Shown piece by piece: positions 8,239 through 17,234 of a DNA stretch of 64,000 bases. A program made the position numbers and the translations under genes. The notes beneath the pieces were generated by a model. The model worked only from the letters and a program-made list of their open reading frames with translations. It did no database searches and was not told the origin of the DNA. Source of the stretch: CAG-582 sp964551965 (GTDB lineage: Bacteria; Bacillota_I; Bacilli_A; RF39; UBA660); assembly GCA_964551965.1 (NCBI GenBank), contig CAZKFB010000001.1, forward strand, positions 7,333-71,332, written 5' to 3'. Every line of letters begins with the position of its first letter. Position 1 is the stretch's first letter.

Positions 8239-9369
8239 ATGTTAAAATATGTACTGCAAGTACTTTCAATATTATTAACGATTTCTCTTTTATTCTTTAA
8301 TATTTATATTTCAAAATCAATAAGTTTTATCTTTACTCTTGCAGTACTAATAGGTCTCTTAATCGTGAGCTTTTTCTTGTGTGGATATAGAAGAATAGAT
8401 AAAAGGGACTATAAATATAAGATTTTGCTTATAGCAGGATTAGCATTTGTTCTTCAGAGTATATTATTCTTGATTGGAACAAAGACAGGATATATTGCAA
8501 ACTATAGCTCAATATTTAAAAATTATATTGAAAAGAATATGGTATTAACAGTATTCTTAATTATATTAGTAAGAGAAGTTGTTCGATATTTAGTATTAAA
8601 TGTACGCGCAGCAACTAAGATGCAAAGTATACTTATTAATGTTTTACTTGTAGTTATGTGCATATTAGTAGATATATCTATTTCTACTAAAATATATACA
8701 TTTACTTCATTTACATTAGTTTACGAATTTGTTGCATTATTCTTAATACCTAGTGCAGCAAAGAATATTTTACTCAATTATTTGAGTATTATTGGAGGCT
8801 ATCCAATTACTATAATATATATATTAATCATGGATTTATATATTTATTTCATGCCAGTAAGACCTAAATTAAATATGTTGCTAGAATCAATTATTTTACT
8901 AGTATTTCCATATTTAGTATATAATTATATAAGAAAGTTAAATAATAAGAAAACGATTATAAAGAAAAAAGAAAAGAGAAAAAATAAAGTAGTTAGTTTA
9001 ATTTCATCAATAGTATTTATTCTACTTGTATGTTTGGTTTCAAGAGAATTTAAATATTCAATGATTGGGATAGGTTCTGAATCAATGACTGGTACAATAA
9101 ATAAGGGAGATGCAATAATTTATAAAAGACATGAAGGTCACGAAAACCTAATGAATAGAGTGATTGTATATAAAAGGAAAGACATAATGATTGTTCATCG
9201 TGTTATAAAAGTTTATGCTTTAGATGATGAGTATGTATTTCAAACTAAAGGAGATGCAAATGAATCGGCAGATAATTGGCTAGTAGAAGAAAAAGATGTA
9301 CTGGGTACAGTAGAGTGGCGTATACCACTCATTGCATGGCCATCAGTTTTACTAAGCGAAATATTTTAA
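8239..9369 (+). CDS. SipW-like signal peptidase I (S26B) with polytopic N-terminal region
   Basis: Signal peptidase expected to process the neighbouring leader peptides. 376 residues from the ATG at 8239, which has GAGTGGTGAG upstream. The N-terminal ~240 residues form about seven or eight membrane helices; after a basic loop (KKKEKRKNK) and one more helix comes the catalytic part with the nucleophile Ser in GIGSESMTGTINKGD and the general-base His in MIVHRVIKV. A Ser-His pair instead of Ser-Lys is the mark of the S26B/SipW and eukaryotic type. QTKGDANESADNW matches the conserved substrate-pocket block. Ordinary SipW is ~190 residues, so the long membrane domain is an addition. Confidence 0.85.
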   Translation: MLKYVLQVLSILLTISLLFFNIYISKSISFIFTLAVLIGLLIVSFFLCGYRRIDKRDYKYKILLIAGLAFVLQSILFLIGTKTGYIANYSSIFKNYIEKNMVLTVFLIILVREVVRYLVLNVRAATKMQSILINVLLVVMCILVDISISTKIYTFTSFTLVYEFVALFLIPSAAKNILLNYLSIIGGYPITIIYILIMDLYIYFMPVRPKLNMLLESIILLVFPYLVYNYIRKLNNKKTIIKKKEKRKNKVVSLISSIVFILLVCLVSREFKYSMIGIGSESMTGTINKGDAIIYKRHEGHENLMNRVIVYKRKDIMIVHRVIKVYALDDEYVFQTKGDANESADNWLVEEKDVLGTVEWRIPLIAWPSVLLSEIF

Positions 9370-9386
9370 AATTGGAGTGGTAAATA

Positions 9387-10472
9387 ATGGAAAAAGTTGA
9401 ATTACCAATTTTGAGAGGAAATAATAATAAAAAATCAATACCTTTAACAGTTACTGTTGGACTTATTATATTAGTTGTACTATTACTTATAATAAGTTTA
9501 TCATTAACATTCAAAAAGACTTATAAGATAAATTATAGTGATTCTTCCGATTTAGATTATAAGGTATATTTAAAGAAAAACTCTCATTTTGATACACAAT
9601 ATTTAGGAAAAGATAAACAGTATATTTCATCATTAATAGACTACATTGATGCAGATTTCACTTATAATTTTTCTAGTGAAGATGATATTGATATCGATTA
9701 TGAATACTATATATTAGCAACTCTTAATATCACAAATGCTGATGGTAAATCAATATATGAGAAAAAAGAGTATTTACAAAACATTAAAAAAGCAACTTCA
9801 GATAACAATGCTTTAAATATTAAAGAAAACGTGAAAATTGATTATGATAAGTATAATAGAATAGCAAAAAGTTTTATTAGTGATTATGATTTAACAGCTA
9901 ATGCCAATCTAGTTATTAGTTTAATGGTCAATGTTAAGGGTAAGAATTCAAACTTTGATAAGACCATATCTGATGCTGGGGTAATTAAACTTAATGTCCC
10001 ATTAACAACTAAGACAGTAGATATATCTATGGACTATGAATTATCAAATAATAAGAATGCCACATTGCAACAAAGAGAAACAGTCATAAAGAATAAAGCA
10101 TTATTTATTGGTGGTGTTATATTTATAATTGTTGATATTTTAAGTATTATTGGTATTGTAGTTCATATTATAATTACTCGTGATGAAAAAGAAAAATATC
10201 GAGTAGCATTAAATAAAATATTAAGAGATAATGAAAGATATATAAGTGAGACTATTATTACTGAAAGAGTAGAAGATATGTTAAAAACTAGATCGTTAAG
10301 AATTGAAGTAGTAAAGAGCTTTAATGCTTTAATGGATATAAGAGATAGTTTAAACAAACCAATTCTCTACCATGAAGAGAAATTAGGAGAAGAAGCAGTA
10401 TTCTATATATTAAGTGATCATATAGGTTACATATATGTAATGAATGTAAATGACTTTAAGAAAAAGAGATAA
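9387..10472 (+). CDS. DUF5305-like membrane protein of the SipW locus
   Basis: 361 residues with a short cytoplasmic N-terminus, a membrane helix (about residues 20-42), an extracytoplasmic beta-rich domain (about 45-230) and a second helix (about 242-262) followed by a cytoplasmic basic tail. The order YKVYLKKNSHFDTQYLGKD, ...IDADFTYNF and YYILATLNI...KSIYEKKEYL corresponds to DUF5305, a family found beside signal peptidases and exported proteins in archaea and Bacillota. Role unknown; a chaperone or anchor for the fibre-like protein is an inference. Starts 17 bases after the peptidase gene. A terminator follows at once. Confidence 0.65.
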   Translation: MEKVELPILRGNNNKKSIPLTVTVGLIILVVLLLIISLSLTFKKTYKINYSDSSDLDYKVYLKKNSHFDTQYLGKDKQYISSLIDYIDADFTYNFSSEDDIDIDYEYYILATLNITNADGKSIYEKKEYLQNIKKATSDNNALNIKENVKIDYDKYNRIAKSFISDYDLTANANLVISLMVNVKGKNSNFDKTISDAGVIKLNVPLTTKTVDISMDYELSNNKNATLQQRETVIKNKALFIGGVIFIIVDILSIIGIVVHIIITRDEKEKYRVALNKILRDNERYISETIITERVEDMLKTRSLRIEVVKSFNALMDIRDSLNKPILYHEEKLGEEAVFYILSDHIGYIYVMNVNDFKKKR

Positions 10473-10487
10473 CTATCTCTTTTTTTT
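10461..10487 (+). terminator. Rho-independent terminator
   Basis: AAAGAGATA pairs with TATCTCTTT around a short loop at the end of the DUF5305-like gene, followed by eight T. Confidence 0.85.
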
Positions 10488-10501
10488 GATAATTATAATT
10501 A

Positions 10502-10530
10502 TTGAAAATATATATGTTAAGTTATATAAT
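10502..10530 (+). promoter_or_regulatory. Promoter, sigma-A type
   Basis: TTGAAA at 10502-10507, exactly 17-base spacer, TATAAT at 10525-10530. Drives the large exported protein at 10573. Confidence 0.75.
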
Positions 10531-10572
10531 AAAAAATATAGGATAGTACTATATAGGAAGTAGGTATTAACC

Positions 10573-12564
10573 ATGAATAGAAAGTTTTATGTTTTATTTA
10601 TAGCTTTATTCTTAGTCGTTGGTTTTGCCGCTTTATCTACAACTCTTGATATAAAAGGACTTTTATCTATCGGATATAAAGAAGATGATTTTGATGTTTA
10701 TTTTAGTTTTGCTTCGTATCTTGAAAATACCGATAGTTATATAGAAATAACCGATAAAAATCAATTTATTTTTACTCCTAATATAAGTCAAGATGATAAA
10801 ACTTTAACAATTAATTATGAAGTTGCTAATGCAAGTCATCAATATGATACAGAAATAGAAGTTAATTGTTCTCCAATAAATCAAGAGTATACAAATATCG
10901 AAAATAATCTTAAAGATAGTTTTATAAAAGCTAGAGACATTGGTGAAGGAACAGTAGTAGTTTCTTTGAATGAGTCAGCTACCGGAGAAGAAACGATTAA
11001 TGATAGTTATAAATGTGTTTTAGAAACTAAAGCTATATCTAGAACGGAAGTTGATAATTCAAGTATAGCAAGGTTTATAGAAATAGATGGTAAGAAAACT
11101 AATGTAAAAGAATGGAGAAATATTGATTTAGCTTATACGAGTTCAACTGATACTATTTATGCTAGAAGTGATGATGAATATCTATACTTATATGCAGATA
11201 ATAATGAAAACTTAGATTACAAAAATATAAGACTTTATATTTCTACTACTGCTTCATCTTCTCTACAAGTATATAACTATTTGATTGAAAATAATCGTGC
11301 TTATTCTTATGATAATGGAGCAACTACACTTGTTGGTCATACTGATTATAGAATAGATGAGGGATTAGAATATAAAATTCCATTAAGCGTTTTGAACGTT
11401 TCTTCAATTAATGAAATAAATACAATTAGATTGCGATATGCTGGTAGTAGCTATGAGACTTTAAAAGAGTTTGATATATTTTTGAAAAGAGATTCTATTA
11501 TTGTTGATGGTAATAAAACTTATGTTAGTGAATATACAGATGAAGATGTTATTTATGAAAAAGGTAATGCAATTGTATACGCAAGAATAATAGATGATTA
11601 TATTTATTTTTATGCTTATGATAGTAGTTTATCACAGGATGACTTAACTAATCCTTCAATTTATGTTGGTAGTAGATCCGATAATATTACCAAGAATTTA
11701 ACTACCGGCTATATGATTTGGTATGAAACATCTCTTTTATCTTGTAATTCAGTTTCTTGTAATAATTCAATTCCTGATAGTAATAAGTATAATCCATTAA
11801 GAGCTATTTCTTCCGGAGTAGAGTTTAAAATACCATTAGGTGTATTAGATATGAAGACAATGAATGATTTAAAAGTTGTAAGAATATTATATAGAAATTC
11901 TTCATGGCAAGAAGTTAAGACAATTGATGTAAGTCTTCTTTTAAAATATACACAAGAAGATTTAGTTGGTAAGACTTATGTACTAGCTAATAAACCTACT
12001 GAATGGAGTAACATGTATATTTATCTTGATAATATGACATGGCCAGGAGAAGAAATGGGTATTCTTACTGATATGGAGAATTCCTATGTATATGTCTTAC
12101 CTGATAATATAGAATCTGCTTATGCTGTGTTCTCATGTAAAGAAGGAGATTCATATCCAATAATTAATCAAAATATATTTAAAATTGAAAAGGGTAAGAG
12201 TAGAAAATGGGATTCTACAAAAGAAGGATTATTATCATGGAGTTATATAGATAGTTCTTATGAATCGACTGATTTAGGAATTAATTTTAAATTAACTGTT
12301 CCTCAAGGTAAAACTGATGGTGGATGTGTATACTTGTATGATGCTGATGCTACATTAGATAAATTACATGCTTGGCCTGGAGTATATTTAACAAAAAATG
12401 GAACAGAATATACTGGAAGAATAGATGATATCAGTAAGTATAATAAAGTAAGGGTAATATTTAACAACTGTAATAAGGGATGGCAATTCCCATCAGTTGA
12501 TGGAATATATGTAAAACCAGGCACTACTTTAACTTACGATGGATTAGGAGCTTATGCTAATTAA
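10573..12564 (+). CDS. Large exported protein with CBM26-like starch-binding modules
   Basis: 663 residues. The leader (MNRKFYVLFIALFLVVGFAA) and the next residues LSTTLDIKGLLSIG match the leader of the TasA-like protein upstream, so it is likely cut by the same SipW-like peptidase. Two ~145-residue repeats follow (about 165-310 and 311-460), each of the form IEIDGKKT...EW...IYAR..D.YLYLYA..N, resembling CBM9/DOMON-like sandwich domains. The C-terminus has two modules (about 465-555 and 560-660), each with a WPG motif (NMYIYLDNMTWPGEEMG and LHAWPGVYL) and an aromatic platform, as in CBM25/26 starch binders. No sortase or membrane anchor is seen. Suggests a cell-surface or matrix protein that binds alpha-glucan; the function is inferred. 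Confidence 0.7.
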   Translation: MNRKFYVLFIALFLVVGFAALSTTLDIKGLLSIGYKEDDFDVYFSFASYLENTDSYIEITDKNQFIFTPNISQDDKTLTINYEVANASHQYDTEIEVNCSPINQEYTNIENNLKDSFIKARDIGEGTVVVSLNESATGEETINDSYKCVLETKAISRTEVDNSSIARFIEIDGKKTNVKEWRNIDLAYTSSTDTIYARSDDEYLYLYADNNENLDYKNIRLYISTTASSSLQVYNYLIENNRAYSYDNGATTLVGHTDYRIDEGLEYKIPLSVLNVSSINEINTIRLRYAGSSYETLKEFDIFLKRDSIIVDGNKTYVSEYTDEDVIYEKGNAIVYARIIDDYIYFYAYDSSLSQDDLTNPSIYVGSRSDNITKNLTTGYMIWYETSLLSCNSVSCNNSIPDSNKYNPLRAISSGVEFKIPLGVLDMKTMNDLKVVRILYRNSSWQEVKTIDVSLLLKYTQEDLVGKTYVLANKPTEWSNMYIYLDNMTWPGEEMGILTDMENSYVYVLPDNIESAYAVFSCKEGDSYPIINQNIFKIEKGKSRKWDSTKEGLLSWSYIDSSYESTDLGINFKLTVPQGKTDGGCVYLYDADATLDKLHAWPGVYLTKNGTEYTGRIDDISKYNKVRVIFNNCNKGWQFPSVDGIYVKPGTTLTYDGLGAYAN

Positions 12565-12574
12565 TTTAAAAAAT

Positions 12575-12603
12575 AAATCTCAAGATTATTCTTGAGATTT
12601 TTT
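12575..12603. terminator. Bidirectional terminator
   Basis: 11-bp stem AAATCTCAAGA/TCTTGAGATTT with loop TTAT; T run on the right and A run on the left serve the converging genes at 10573 and 12586. Confidence 0.9.
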
Positions 12604-13821
12604 AATTCCTAGTTCATAATTATGATCTTGATTTAATATGTTTTCTAAAGCTTCTAATTCTTCATTGATTGAATTTAACCAAAATTCTTTATCTTTACTA
12701 GAACTATTAATATATTCATTAACTAAGTCATGAAGAGTACGATCTAGATTTTCAATATCTTTAATACCTTTATAGTATTCAATCTTATTAGATAAGTCTA
12801 AGTATCTATCTAATGCACTTATGCACTTATGTTTTTTAAGAGCTTTAGAAATAAATGTTTCAATAGTTGAACCAGAGAAATCTAAATTTTGCATAATAGT
12901 TACAACATATTGTATTTCTGCTATTCTAAGTGTTTTCTTAAGTATGTGATTTTCTAAATCATAATACTTAGATATAATTTGCATTCCTTCATAATAATCA
13001 TTTTTAGATATCATTGGTTCAGATTCTACTCTAAATGATTCAGTATTTATCTTAGGAGTTTTATCTTCATTTAGTTTCTTTTTATCTATTTTCTCAAATA
13101 CACTTGATAAAGATTCCGGTTTAGAATAACCTAGTAAAGAGAATGCTTTAATTATAGAATCAATATTACATTCTTCTTTTATTTCTATCTTTAATAAATA
13201 TTCATCTTCTAATAGATGATGAGCTTTCTTAATATCCTCAAATTCTATACCTTCAGCAGTATCGGTGTATATGCCATTATATATATTATTTGCAACTATA
13301 CATAAAGTAGCACTTATGATATCTTGTTTGTTCATACACATTTCTTCAAATAGAGTAAACATTTCATTAAACTTATAGAAAATACTATCAGATCTTTCCG
13401 TTAATAAATCTCTTAATATTCCGTTAGTAGATATTAAAGTTGCAAAATGTAATAAATCTCTTTTTATTAATCTATAATGAGCATGTTTTGTTAACCATTT
13501 ATTAGTTTTCTTACTTCTTTTAGATAAATCATCATAAAAAGGTTCTAATTCGTCATATTCAACTTTTAATTCATATTCATCTAAGTGTTCTGAATATCCA
13601 TTATAGTAAATAGATAATAAGTTATTTCTAATAATTATCTTCATTATTTCATTTAATAGGTTATAAACTTTAATAATAGATTCTGCTTTAAATCTATTTC
13701 TAACAGCTTCCGAATAATAATCATAAGATTCAACTATACTATCTATTTGATTATCTGTGTAGCTATCTAGTGTTTGCAATAATTCCTTTCTTGATACTAA
13801 AAAATCTTTATTTGTTGTCAT
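12586..13821 (-). CDS. Unknown cytosolic alpha-helical protein
   Basis: 411 residues from the ATG at 13821, which has GAGG 5 bases upstream; an ATG 12 bases further up overlaps that site and is less likely. No signal peptide and no membrane segment. It is rich in Glu, Lys, Asn and Ile and probably all helical, with a long linker about residues 240-270 (KLNEDKTPKINTESFRVESE). I do not recognise the family. It is transcribed alone, convergent with the exported-protein gene and divergent from the acyltransferase. The basic, nucleoprotein-like appearance is not enough to suggest a function. Confidence 0.75.
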   Translation of the reverse strand: MTTNKDFLVSRKELLQTLDSYTDNQIDSIVESYDYYSEAVRNRFKAESIIKVYNLLNEIMKIIIRNNLLSIYYNGYSEHLDEYELKVEYDELEPFYDDLSKRSKKTNKWLTKHAHYRLIKRDLLHFATLISTNGILRDLLTERSDSIFYKFNEMFTLFEEMCMNKQDIISATLCIVANNIYNGIYTDTAEGIEFEDIKKAHHLLEDEYLLKIEIKEECNIDSIIKAFSLLGYSKPESLSSVFEKIDKKKLNEDKTPKINTESFRVESEPMISKNDYYEGMQIISKYYDLENHILKKTLRIAEIQYVVTIMQNLDFSGSTIETFISKALKKHKCISALDRYLDLSNKIEYYKGIKDIENLDRTLHDLVNEYINSSSKDKEFWLNSINEELEALENILNQDHNYELGIKKSQE

Positions 13822-13989
13822 ATTAATCCTCATTTCGTTTAATAATTAGTATAAGAAAAAAAGTAGTATATTGTCAATAATTTAGAGTGTAAAATATATG
13901 CTCTTTAATAGTTCAAAATAGAAAATAATGATATAATTATCATAGAGTGTGATTAATGAGAATTATGTATAACTAAATAGAATCATTTA

Positions 13990-14018
13990 TTTACATTTAA
14001 TACCTATTAATATATAAT
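13990..14018 (+). promoter_or_regulatory. Promoter of the acyltransferase gene
   Basis: TTTACA at 13990-13995, 17-base spacer, TATAAT at 14013-14018. The rest of the ~250-base gap 13822-14068 holds nothing coding except a possible six-codon open frame at about 13955 behind GAGTGTGATTA, which I do not call. Confidence 0.7.
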
Positions 14019-14068
14019 AGGGTATATGACCTATAAAACTTTTATAAATATGTTTTGGAGTGATATTT

Positions 14069-16276
14069 ATGGACAATAAGAAAGTTTATTATAGATATTT
14101 AGATATAATAAGAGTATTTTTTTGTATAGCAATACTTTTTTATCACTTAGATATTATTAAGGGTGGTTATCTTGCCGTATGTTCTTTTTTTGCATTAAGT
14201 GGATATCTATCTGTTATATCTTCAATGAGAAAAGATAATTTCTCATTAAAGAACTTTTATATAAGTAGAATAAAGAAAATATATTTACCATTAGTTATAG
14301 TTGTATTCTTAACAGTTGCTATTGTTAATGTATTTGATATTATTTGGTTGAATCTTAAACCGGAAACTACATCTATATTACTTGGATTTAATAACTTTTG
14401 GCAGTTAAGTGTTAATTTAGATTATTTTGCACATCATATAGATTCACCATTTATGCATCTATGGTATGTAGCAATTCTATTACAATTTGAATTAATATTC
14501 CCACTTATTTATATTCCACTTAAGAAATTAGGAGATAAAGTAAATAAATTATTACCGGGAAATATAATGCTTGTAATATCTATTTTGGGATATGTATTCT
14601 TCTATAGAATGTGTTTAAGTGGTAATTTAATGTTCCCATACTATAATACATTTACAAGGGTATTCTCACTTACATTCGGGGTTGCTTTAGGTTTCTTACA
14701 TGGATACTTTAAACCATTAGTACCTAAATTATTAAGAGGTAAGAAAACAGTTAATGTTATAATGGGTATATATATGATACTTCTTACTATCATGTTCTTT
14801 ACCATTGATGCATCAAATAAATATTTCTGTGCTGGTATATTACTATCAACTTTATTTGCTTTAAGATTAATAGATTATTCATGTATAAATAATTTAAATG
14901 AAGATAGTAAAGTAATAAGTATTATTAAATACTTATCTAGTATTAGTTATGAATTATTCTTAGTACAATATCCAGTAATATTCTTATTCCAATATATTAA
15001 ATGGAATGTTGTTATAGAAACTATATTAATTATAATTATTACATTTATTATTTCTTCTATTATTCACTTTATCTTAAAAATTAATAAAGAGAAGTTAGTA
15101 TTAAAATTAATAATGGCTGTTTTGGTATTAGGTGGAGTATTCTATGGTGAGTATACATATGTAATCACTGAAGATCATTCTAAAGAAATGAAACAACTAG
15201 AAGATGAATTAACTAAGAATGCTGAAGATGCTAAGAGAAAGCAAGAACAATATAAGAAAGAATATGAAGATGCTCAAAGAGAATATGAGGAAGCTTTAAA
15301 GAATCTTGATAAAGATAAAGACAACATTAAGAATGTTGTTGATAACTTACCTGTCGTTGGTATTGGTGATTCAGTTATGTTAGGAGCTGTTAAGAGCCTT
15401 GAAAGTGTATTTCCTAAAGGAATATTCAATGGAGAAGTATCCCGTACTGCTTATGCTGCAAATGATATATTACTAGAATATAAGAATTCGGGAGTATTAG
15501 GTGACTATGTAGTATTCAATCTTGGAACTAATGGAGATTCATCAGCAAAGTGTAAAGCAGAAATCATGGAAACTTTAGGAAATCGAGAAGTTTATTGGTT
15601 GACAGTTACTAATGATGAAGAAGTTCACTTTAATGATAAGATTAAAGCTTATGCAAGTAAGTTTGAGAATGTTCATGTAATTGACTGGGCTGAAGCTGCA
15701 GTAGGCCATCCTGAATACTTCTATGCTGATGGCATTCATTTGACTCCTCCCGGAAGAAAAGCATATGCTGAAGTTATCTACAATGCTATCTATCAAGGTG
15801 TATTAGATAGAATAGATAGATTAAAGAGTGATCTAATGCAAGATCATGAGAATAGTACCAAGAATAAAATAACATTCTATGGAAATGATTTATTGTTAAA
15901 TTCTTATGATTTAATAGAAAAAACTTTTAATAATTCTAATTTTGAAATAGATTCTGATTATACTACTGATAAACTAATTAAAAAAATAAATAATAGTATC
16001 AAGAATAAAACAATAACTAATACTTTAGTATTTGTCTATGATTCAACATCAGATATCGATTATAAAAAAGTAATAGATTTAGTTAAAGATAAAAATGTAT
16101 ACATTATAACAACTAAAGATATTGAAATTAATGTTGATAATGTCAAAGTTATAAACATTAAGAATGATTTGAATAGCAATGCTGATTATTTAAGACCTGA
16201 TAAAACCCATTTAACTGATAAAGGTAAAGAATATTTAAATCAAGTATTAATAGATAATGTAAAAAAGTCTAGTTAA
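14069..16276 (+). CDS. OatA-like acyltransferase 3 with two SGNH domains, second degenerate
   Basis: Probable cell-envelope O-acyltransferase (peptidoglycan or polysaccharide O-acetylation). 735 residues from the ATG at 14069, with TTGGAG 8 bases upstream. Residues about 5-350 form the ten-helix acyltransferase 3 domain (YRYLDIIRVFFCIAILFYHL with the His of the family). A charged coiled coil (about 370-425) leads to an extracytoplasmic SGNH domain with the Ser in GIGDSVML (~435), FNLGTNGD and DGIHLT (~553). A further ~130 residues repeat this fold: FYGNDLLLNSY stands where GDS should be and DKTHLTDKGKEYL keeps the Asp-x-x-His, so the second domain lacks its serine. Alone in its transcript. 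Confidence 0.85.
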   Translation: MDNKKVYYRYLDIIRVFFCIAILFYHLDIIKGGYLAVCSFFALSGYLSVISSMRKDNFSLKNFYISRIKKIYLPLVIVVFLTVAIVNVFDIIWLNLKPETTSILLGFNNFWQLSVNLDYFAHHIDSPFMHLWYVAILLQFELIFPLIYIPLKKLGDKVNKLLPGNIMLVISILGYVFFYRMCLSGNLMFPYYNTFTRVFSLTFGVALGFLHGYFKPLVPKLLRGKKTVNVIMGIYMILLTIMFFTIDASNKYFCAGILLSTLFALRLIDYSCINNLNEDSKVISIIKYLSSISYELFLVQYPVIFLFQYIKWNVVIETILIIIITFIISSIIHFILKINKEKLVLKLIMAVLVLGGVFYGEYTYVITEDHSKEMKQLEDELTKNAEDAKRKQEQYKKEYEDAQREYEEALKNLDKDKDNIKNVVDNLPVVGIGDSVMLGAVKSLESVFPKGIFNGEVSRTAYAANDILLEYKNSGVLGDYVVFNLGTNGDSSAKCKAEIMETLGNREVYWLTVTNDEEVHFNDKIKAYASKFENVHVIDWAEAAVGHPEYFYADGIHLTPPGRKAYAEVIYNAIYQGVLDRIDRLKSDLMQDHENSTKNKITFYGNDLLLNSYDLIEKTFNNSNFEIDSDYTTDKLIKKINNSIKNKTITNTLVFVYDSTSDIDYKKVIDLVKDKNVYIITTKDIEINVDNVKVINIKNDLNSNADYLRPDKTHLTDKGKEYLNQVLIDNVKKSS

Positions 16277-16293
16277 AACTAGATTTTTTTTTT
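16268..16293 (+). terminator. Rho-independent terminator
   Basis: TCTAGT/ACTAGA stem with TAAA loop overlapping the acyltransferase stop, followed by ten T. Confidence 0.85.
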
Positions 16294-16378
16294 ATGTAAG
16301 GTATGTTATAATTAAGATATAAGTGTAGTTGGTTATAAAATTTATTAATTTATACATAATAAATTTGAGGTGATTATT

Positions 16379-16681
16379 TTGGAAGTACTAGATCTAACCC
16401 CACTAAAAAGTGAATATAATTCACATTATCGAAATTATGATAAAAATATATTAGATTTTTATGAAATGAAGTTTCAAAATACATACACGATGGGAATCAT
16501 CTTAAATTATATTATTGATACTAAAGAATATGAAGTGTATTGCTACATATACACAGATAAACAAACCGCATCTCATTTAAAAATGAAGTATTTCAAGAAT
16601 AAAATATTATCCAAAATATATTTTAATTATTTAAAGTTATTTATGAATATAAGAGATTTGAGATTTTTTTTTAATAATTGA
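16379..16681 (+). CDS. Unknown small protein at the left edge of the accessory island
   Basis: 100 residues from a TTG at 16379 with AGGTGA 5 bases upstream; a GTG 9 bases earlier lies inside that site. The product (MEVLDLTPLKSEYNSHYRNY...) is basic, has no signal peptide and no long hydrophobic segment, and ends with an aromatic-rich tail (DLRFFFNN). No family recognised. It sits between the acyltransferase terminator and the phage-like genes and may belong to the island. Confidence 0.5.
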   Translation: MEVLDLTPLKSEYNSHYRNYDKNILDFYEMKFQNTYTMGIILNYIIDTKEYEVYCYIYTDKQTASHLKMKYFKNKILSKIYFNYLKLFMNIRDLRFFFNN

Positions 16682-16745
16682 TTACAGTTTTATTACAGTT
16701 TTGTAATAGAAATAAAAAAGATACTAAAGAGAAACTTTTCCGATA

Positions 16746-16773
16746 TTTACATTTACAAACCTTGATGTATAAT
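16746..16773 (+). promoter_or_regulatory. Promoter directly upstream of a terminator-like hairpin
   Basis: TTTACA at 16746-16751, 16-base spacer, TATAAT at 16768-16773. The predicted start (~16780) coincides with the first base of the hairpin at 16780-16820. Confidence 0.5.
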
Positions 16774-16779
16774 GAAGTA

Positions 16780-16820
16780 AAATGAATTAATTGTCTGTTG
16801 GATGATTAGTTCATTTTTTT
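16780..16820 (+). terminator. Terminator-like hairpin or attenuator before the tail/RHS operon
   Basis: 12-bp stem, AAATGAATTAAT (16780-16791) with ATTAGTTCATTT (16805-16816), one G-T pair, 13-base loop, then a run of T. It sits directly behind a promoter and ~70 bases before the genes at 16890, so it could stop most transcripts early. Downstream at 16842 is a five-codon open frame behind GGAGTGTGA. The rest of this 200-base gap holds nothing else recognisable. Confidence 0.6.
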
Positions 16821-16889
16821 ATGCATTGGAGTGTGATTATTATGATTGTGCACAAATAATGATTAATTATACTAAAAAGGACTGATATT

Positions 16890-17234
16890 ATGAAATTTAT
16901 TAAAATAAAACCCACAACTAACTATAGTAATGAATCTATTATAAAACTATTTATTGAAGATAAATATTATCTTCATAAGACAACTATCACATTAATACTT
17001 AACTATCCATTAGAAATAATCAATGGAATACCTGATGAATTAATAATACTAGTTCATAAAGGAGTAATTAATCAAGCATATATCAAGAGATTGGTATATA
17101 AAGAATCAACAGATAAAGAAGAAATAATAAAAGAATATTTGGAAATACCAAATATTTTTTTATTTAAAGGGGTTAATCATATTAAAACAAGCTGTAAAAA
17201 TTTAGAAATAGAAATGGAGAATATATATGAATGA
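16890..17234 (+). CDS. Unknown protein, first gene of the collar/RHS operon
   Basis: 114 residues, behind AAAAGGACTG. No signal peptide or membrane helix. The sequence MKFIKIKPTTNYSNESIIKL, LILNYPLEIINGIPDELIIL and a Lys/Glu-rich C-terminus gives no family I know. It overlaps the tail-collar-like gene by 8 bases, so the two are translationally coupled; a small accessory or chaperone protein of the phage-tail-like component is the natural guess, not shown by sequence. Confidence 0.55.
   Translation: MKFIKIKPTTNYSNESIIKLFIEDKYYLHKTTITLILNYPLEIINGIPDELIILVHKGVINQAYIKRLVYKESTDKEEIIKEYLEIPNIFLFKGVNHIKTSCKNLEIEMENIYE

Noticed and set aside
13950..13985. Very short frames (MRIMYN here, MIVHK at 16842) behind GAGTGTGATTA
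   Set aside because: Too short to judge and no alternative hairpins as at 32319; may be leaders but not supported.
16370..16378. GTG start for the 100-residue protein
   Set aside because: The GTG is part of the GAGGTGAT site itself; the TTG at 16379 is at the correct distance.
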